Positions 7,880 to 11,222 of a stretch of DNA of 11,222 nucleotides are shown one piece after another; position 1 is the first letter of the stretch, and every line of letters starts with the position of its first letter. Origin of the DNA: Candidatus Ruthturnera sp. (GTDB lineage: Bacteria > Pseudomonadota > Gammaproteobacteria > PS1 > Pseudothioglobaceae); NCBI GenBank assembly GCA_018648985.1, contig JABGOT010000046.1, positions 1 to 11,222 on the forward strand, read 5' to 3'. The notes under the pieces are model-generated. The model saw nothing but the letters and a program-made list of their open reading frames with translations. It was not told the origin of the DNA and made no database searches. The translations under genes were made by a program, and so were the position numbers.

Positions 7880-7902
7880 CCCTATTGCTCTCTTATATAG
7901 GG
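7880..7902. repeat. Short inverted repeat overlapping the ftsH promoter -10
   Basis: CCCTAT at 7880-7885 and ATAGGG at 7897-7902 form 6 bp inverted arms with an 11 bp gap. The right arm is part of the proposed -10 element and the left arm lies about at or just after the predicted transcription start. It could be an operator half-site pair or a weak hairpin at the transcript 5' end; at six bases it may equally be chance. Confidence 0.3.
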
Positions 7903-7923
7903 ATTGATGGTGATTTTTCAAGG
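7894..7923 (-). promoter_or_regulatory. Probable sigma-32 (RpoH) heat-shock promoter for ftsH
   Basis: Read on the minus strand this is CCTTGAA (7923-7917), a 14 bp spacer, then CCCTATATA (7902-7894). The established enterobacterial sigma-32 consensus is CTTGAA, 13-17 bp, CCCCATNTA; here the -35 matches fully and the -10 differs at one position. It would start transcription near 7887, leaving a leader of roughly 40 bases before the ftsH ATG. ftsH is a known heat-shock gene in E. coli, so position and target agree. The TATATA part might also allow sigma-70 use. Called from motif matching only; no transcription data. Confidence 0.72.
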
Positions 7924-7988
7924 TTTAACAACAAATAAATTCAAATTCTGTCATAATTCTTAACTTAATATGAAACACCTGCAAAATT

Positions 7989-8441
7989 ATGTCAAAGATT
8001 AATTTAATATCTATTATTCTTATCACCAGTTTACTAAGTGCTTGTGGCTTTCACACACCTGTTAAAAACACACCGCTAAACGCATCAATTACTTCTACTG
8101 ACAACAACGCTTTTGCAGTTGAATTAAAAAAACGTTTTAACGCTGAAGCCACTCAATCTTTAGCCATCCAAATTGGTGCCGAGGTTCAGAAAAAACAAAC
8201 TTCTTCTTACACGTCAGCTGGTAAATCTAATAGCTACACACTAAGTATCAGCGTGCCTGTTAAGATCTTTAATAACAGCAAAAAATTATTACTTTCTCAA
8301 GATTTAACAGCCAATATGCATTTAAGCAAAATGAGTGCCACACAAGCCGATAGATTACAAATTGAAGAAGGCTATACGCAACTTCGCAACACCATTATCA
8401 AAAAATTGTTGAGAAGATTAAATCGCTTAAATGAAAATTAG
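7989..8441 (+). CDS. lptE: LptE, lipopolysaccharide assembly lipoprotein
   Basis: LptE is an outer-membrane lipoprotein that plugs and helps assemble the LptD barrel, which places lipopolysaccharide in the outer leaflet. The 150-residue protein has a lipoprotein signal peptide: a basic start, a hydrophobic core (about 4-16) and the lipobox LSAC with acylated C19, giving CGFH, much like the CG(W/F)H start of mature LptE proteins. The mature part is a small alpha/beta domain with a tyrosine/serine-rich segment (about 78-93, SYTSAGKSNSYTLSISV) and a basic C-terminal helix (about 125-147). Sequence conservation of LptE is low, so the call rests on the lipobox, size and above all its position directly before holA, a common gammaproteobacterial arrangement. 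It lacks the C-terminal extension of the roughly 190-residue E. coli protein. No Shine-Dalgarno sequence is evident. It overlaps holA by 11 bp. Confidence 0.82.
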   Translation: MSKINLISIILITSLLSACGFHTPVKNTPLNASITSTDNNAFAVELKKRFNAEATQSLAIQIGAEVQKKQTSSYTSAGKSNSYTLSISVPVKIFNNSKKLLLSQDLTANMHLSKMSATQADRLQIEEGYTQLRNTIIKKLLRRLNRLNEN

Positions 8442-9450
8442 GCCAGAACAACTTAACAGCACACTAGCCAACCAACTCAACTCCCTTTACTTTGTTTTCG
8501 GCCCAGAGCTTTTATTAGTCGAACAAAGCCTAACCCAAATTAGAGACGCTGCCAAAACTCAAGGTTTTGACGACAAAATCAGTTTTGAAGTTGATGGCAA
8601 TTTTGACTGGGGTAAAATTGTTGCTGAGATGTCAGCCATCTCTCTATTTTCACCAAAACGCATTATCGAATGCCGACTAAAAACCGGAAAAATCGGCGTC
8701 AAAGGATCAAAAGCGTTGAGTGAAATCGCCGCATCGATGCCTAGCGATATTTTACTTATCATCTCTACCGGCAAGCTTGATATGGCTCAGCAAAAAAGCA
8801 AATGGTTTAAAACGCTCGAGCAATTTGGCGGCGTCGTTCAACACTGGGAAGTGCAAAGTGACCACCTTGTAGGCTGGATTGCCAACCATATGGCAACACT
8901 CGGATTAGAACCCAATGCAGAAATAGCGCAGGGTATCGCTTTTTGTACCGAGGGAAATTTATTGGCCTCTATGCAAGAAATCCAAAAACTACAAATGGCT
9001 TACCCTAACGGCAAGATCGACACCCAAGCCTATTTAGATCAAATCAATCAACAATCTAAATACACCATTTACGGTTTAATTGACGCAGCACTCTTGGGTG
9101 ACGGAAATCAAGTGCTTAAAATTTACGAAACACTGCTTGATGACACGGCAATGCCAATTCAGCTTAGCAGTTCTTTGTATCGAGAGATCAATTCAATCAT
9201 CAATATGTCGATCGAACTACAACAAGTAAAACAGGTAGATTCAGTTTTACAAAGTCACCGAGTGTGGAATAAAAGAAAACCAATCGTTGCCAGTATTCTT
9301 AAACGCCACTCTTATCCACGTTTACAAAAACTATTATTATCGCTCGGACGTATTGACCGCTCAATCAAAGGCATGGATAATCTCAATGTAATTGATGAAT
9401 TACGCACACTACTACTAAATTTAGCTGGGAAAACACTATGGGTTCAATAA
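8431..9450 (+). CDS. holA: DNA polymerase III delta subunit
   Basis: HolA (delta) is the clamp-loader subunit that opens the beta sliding clamp during replication. The 339-residue length matches the family (343 in E. coli). Recognisable segments are YFVFGPELLLVEQS (20-33) in the AAA-like N-terminal domain, SLFSPKRIIE (71-80), the well conserved TEGNLLASMQEIQKL (173-187) of domain II, and GRIDRSIKG (306-314) in the C-terminal collar domain. Like other delta subunits it has no Walker A motif, which is normal because delta does not hydrolyse ATP. Its ATG lies inside the end of lptE, 11 bp overlapping; GAGAAG at 8411-8416 is too distant to be an ideal Shine-Dalgarno sequence, so coupling to lptE is likely. 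Its own 3' end overlaps proA by 13 bp. Confidence 0.95.
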   Translation: MKIRPEQLNSTLANQLNSLYFVFGPELLLVEQSLTQIRDAAKTQGFDDKISFEVDGNFDWGKIVAEMSAISLFSPKRIIECRLKTGKIGVKGSKALSEIAASMPSDILLIISTGKLDMAQQKSKWFKTLEQFGGVVQHWEVQSDHLVGWIANHMATLGLEPNAEIAQGIAFCTEGNLLASMQEIQKLQMAYPNGKIDTQAYLDQINQQSKYTIYGLIDAALLGDGNQVLKIYETLLDDTAMPIQLSSSLYREINSIINMSIELQQVKQVDSVLQSHRVWNKRKPIVASILKRHSYPRLQKLLLSLGRIDRSIKGMDNLNVIDELRTLLLNLAGKTLWVQ

Positions 9451-10697
9451 CTGACTTAATTACCACACTAGGCAAGAACGCACGATCTGCTGCAAAAACT
9501 CTGCGTGTCGCCACAACTGAGGCAAAAAATAATGCTTTGATTAATATCGCCAGTCAGATTGATCAAAACCGTAAAAACATTCTTACAGCCAATCAACAAG
9601 ACCTTATACATGGCAAAGACAACGGATTAGATGACGCATTAATCGACCGACTAATGTTAGACGATGCTCGACTTGACGGCATTATCGAAAGCCTGAATCA
9701 AATCGCCACATTGCCTGATCCAATCGGTGAAATTACCGATTTAAAATTCCGACCAAGTGGCATTCAAGTCGGCAAGATGCGTGTGCCTTTAGGGGTGATG
9801 GGCATCATTTATGAATCTCGTCCAAATGTTACGATTGATGCAGCAGCGCTTTGCCTAAAATCAGGCAATGGTGCAATTTTGCGTGGCGGATCAGAAGCCA
9901 TTCATTCTAATCTTGCGCTTTACGCTTGCGTTAAAGACGGTTTAATCGATGCCGGCTTAAATGAGTACTGCATACAACTAATCGACACTACCGACCGCGA
10001 AGCAGTCACTGAATTAGTTAAAGCCAGCGATTATGTGGATGCCATTATTCCACGTGGTGGCAAAGGCTTAGTTGAAGCCATTAGTGAAAATTCAAAAGTA
10101 CCAGTAATTAAGCATTTACATGGTGTTTGTCACACTTATATTGACAAAGATGCTGATACACAAAAAGCCATCAAAATCGCCTTTAACGCCAAAACACGAC
10201 GTTACGGCGTGTGCAACGCTATGGAGACTTTACTGGTGCACGCATCAGCAGTTGGCAGAGTATTGCCTGAGTTAATCGTGGAATATCTAGCCAAAGGCGT
10301 AGAGCTTAGAGGCTGTGATCAAACCATGCAGTTGTCTGATCAAGTTATTGAAGTAACAGATGAGGATTGGGACACAGAATATTTAGATGCAATTCTATCC
10401 ATTCGTATTGTCAGCTCGATGTCTGAGGCTATCGATCATATTGATCAGCACGGCTCTGGCCATACCGAGTCTATCGTTACTGAAAACTACACATCCGGTC
10501 GTCGTTTTATCACTGAAGTCGATTCATCATCAGTGATGATCAACGCCTCTACCGGATTTGCTGATGGCTTTGAATATGGTCTTGGCGCAGAAATTGGCAT
10601 CAGCACTGACAAATTCCACGTACGTGGCCCAGTTGGTTTAGAGGGGCTAACCTCACAAAAATTCATCGTCCTTGGTGACGGTCACACAAGAAGCTAA
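9438..10697 (+). CDS. proA: Gamma-glutamyl phosphate reductase (glutamate-5-semialdehyde dehydrogenase)
   Basis: ProA reduces gamma-glutamyl phosphate with NADPH to glutamate-5-semialdehyde, the second step of proline synthesis in the cytoplasm. The 419 residues match the family length (417 in E. coli). Conserved blocks include PLGVMGIIYESRPNVTIDAA (117-136), LKSGNGAILRGGSEA (140-154), IIPRGGKGL (203-211), the catalytic cysteine C259 in YGVCNAMETLLV, and the family signature ending in DHIDQHGSGHTESI (333-346). The start ATG at 9438 lies inside holA (13 bp overlap) with GGGA about eight bases upstream. The partner kinase gene proB is not adjacent and must be elsewhere if the pathway is complete; the holA-proA neighbourhood suggests proA is expressed as a housekeeping gene with its neighbours and not from its own proline-responsive unit. 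Nothing appears broken or truncated. Confidence 0.98.
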   Translation: MGSITDLITTLGKNARSAAKTLRVATTEAKNNALINIASQIDQNRKNILTANQQDLIHGKDNGLDDALIDRLMLDDARLDGIIESLNQIATLPDPIGEITDLKFRPSGIQVGKMRVPLGVMGIIYESRPNVTIDAAALCLKSGNGAILRGGSEAIHSNLALYACVKDGLIDAGLNEYCIQLIDTTDREAVTELVKASDYVDAIIPRGGKGLVEAISENSKVPVIKHLHGVCHTYIDKDADTQKAIKIAFNAKTRRYGVCNAMETLLVHASAVGRVLPELIVEYLAKGVELRGCDQTMQLSDQVIEVTDEDWDTEYLDAILSIRIVSSMSEAIDHIDQHGSGHTESIVTENYTSGRRFITEVDSSSVMINASTGFADGFEYGLGAEIGISTDKFHVRGPVGLEGLTSQKFIVLGDGHTRS

Positions 10698-10703
10698 ATA
10701 ATC

Positions 10704-11222
10704 ATGAATACAGAACAAACATTAGCCGTTTTCCAGCGCGGTACTGATGAAATATTGCCACTTGACGAGCTAAAGAAAAAACTCGCTAAAAACAAACCTT
10801 TACGCATTAAAGCAGGTTTTGATCCAACAGCACCAGACCTTCATCTTGGGCATACAGTGCTTATCAATAAGCTCAAGCAATTACAAGACTTAGGTCATGA
10901 AATTTTATTCTTGATTGGTGATTTCACCGCTATGATTGGCGACCCAACTGGCAAGAGTGCCACACGTCCGCCACTCACCAAAGAACAAGTTTTAAAGAAT
11001 GCAGAGTCTTATCAAGATCAAGTTTTCAAAATATTAGACAAAGACAAAACTAAAGTCGTTTTTAACTCTGACTGGATAGGGAAAATGAGCGCTTTAGAAA
11101 TGATTCAACTTGCCAGTCAAAAAACTATGGCAAGAATGCTCGAACGCAATGATTTTTCCGATCGTTACAAAGCAGGTCAAGACATTGCCATTCATGAATT
11201 TCTCTACCCACTGATTCAAGGT
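10704..11222 (+). CDS. tyrS: Tyrosyl-tRNA synthetase (5' part, cut by the right edge)
   Basis: Only 173 codons (of about 400) are present, and the frame stays open to the window end. Tyrosyl-tRNA synthetase is a class I enzyme that activates tyrosine and loads it on tRNA-Tyr. The N-terminus has a short helical lead, then IKAGFDPTAPDLHLGHTVL (35-53), which contains the ATP-binding HIGH signature as HLGH (47-50), followed by FLIGDFTAMIGDPTGKS and later QKTMARMLERNDF and IHEFLYPLIQG. The KAGFDPTAPDLHLGH wording matches the TyrZ-like/Haemophilus-type TyrRS branch and not the E. coli TyrS type. The KMSKS loop and the C-terminal tRNA-binding domain lie beyond the edge. The start ATG follows the proA stop by six bases, so it is presumably co-transcribed. 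Confidence 0.97.
   Translation, partial: MNTEQTLAVFQRGTDEILPLDELKKKLAKNKPLRIKAGFDPTAPDLHLGHTVLINKLKQLQDLGHEILFLIGDFTAMIGDPTGKSATRPPLTKEQVLKNAESYQDQVFKILDKDKTKVVFNSDWIGKMSALEMIQLASQKTMARMLERNDFSDRYKAGQDIAIHEFLYPLIQG

Larger units (their letters stand above)
7845..7988. other. Divergent intergenic region between ftsH and lptE
   Basis: This 144 bp A/T-rich stretch is the only sizeable non-coding DNA in the window and must hold promoters for both gene trains. Toward ftsH it contains the heat-shock-like promoter and a U/A-rich leader without a Shine-Dalgarno sequence. Toward lptE no promoter is convincing: TTAACA (7925-7930) with CATAAT (7952-7957) has good hexamers but a 21 bp spacer, and TAATAT (7966-7971) has no good partner. 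A ten-codon ATG frame at 7970-8002 overlaps the lptE start out of frame and is probably chance. No terminator is expected or seen because both flanking genes read outward. Confidence 0.85.

Noticed and set aside
7925..7957. Possible sigma-70 promoter for lptE, TTAACA with CATAAT
   Set aside because: Both hexamers are good but the 21 bp spacing is too long for normal sigma-70 use, so I do not list it as a feature; a promoter must exist nearby but cannot be assigned.
7970..8002. Ten-codon upstream frame starting ATGAAACAC before lptE, considered as a leader peptide
   Set aside because: No Shine-Dalgarno sequence, no regulatory codon run, and no attenuator hairpin follows; it overlaps the lptE start out of frame and is probably chance.

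Overview
The window reads as ordinary chromosomal DNA from a low-GC (about 40% by eye) gammaproteobacterium. The protein set (six-subunit-type Rnf complex, a TauE/SafE family permease, FtsH-FolP-GlmM, LptE-HolA) and the base composition would fit a marine sulfur oxidiser of the SUP05/Thioglobus type or a related thiotrophic symbiont. That placement is a guess from general resemblance; there is no rRNA gene or other taxonomic marker here. Coding density is very high: the only real intergenic space is the 144 bp between ftsH and lptE (7845-7988), and no mobile element, CRISPR array, tRNA or rRNA gene was seen.

The left two thirds (1-7844) is one long minus-strand gene train, in transcription order ftsH, folP, glmM, a TSUP (TauE/SafE-like) permease, rnfA, rnfB, rnfC and the start of rnfD, which runs off the left edge. 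Gaps are 23 bp or less, or the genes overlap, and I see no terminator between them, so the train looks like a single transcription unit. It joins a membrane quality-control protease, folate synthesis, the GlcN-1-P branch point of cell-wall and lipopolysaccharide synthesis, a probable anion/sulfite permease, and the ion-translocating Rnf ferredoxin:NAD+ oxidoreductase. The ftsH-folP-glmM core is the classical order; in E. coli it is followed by secG, whereas here the TSUP gene and the rnf genes follow.

The right third (7989-11222) is a divergent plus-strand train: lptE, holA, proA and the 5' part of tyrS, again overlapping or separated by a few bases. It covers lipopolysaccharide transport to the outer membrane, DNA polymerase III clamp loading, proline synthesis and tyrosyl-tRNA charging. 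lptE-holA is a commonly conserved pair; proA and tyrS are additions.

The divergent intergenic region holds the clearest regulatory signal: a near-consensus heat-shock (sigma-32 type) promoter reading into ftsH, CCTTGAA, 14 bp, CCCTATATA. If it is real and the train has no internal terminator, heat-shock transcription could extend into folP, glmM, the permease and the rnf genes. I did not find a previously undescribed biological system here; the findings concern operon organisation, start sites and this promoter.
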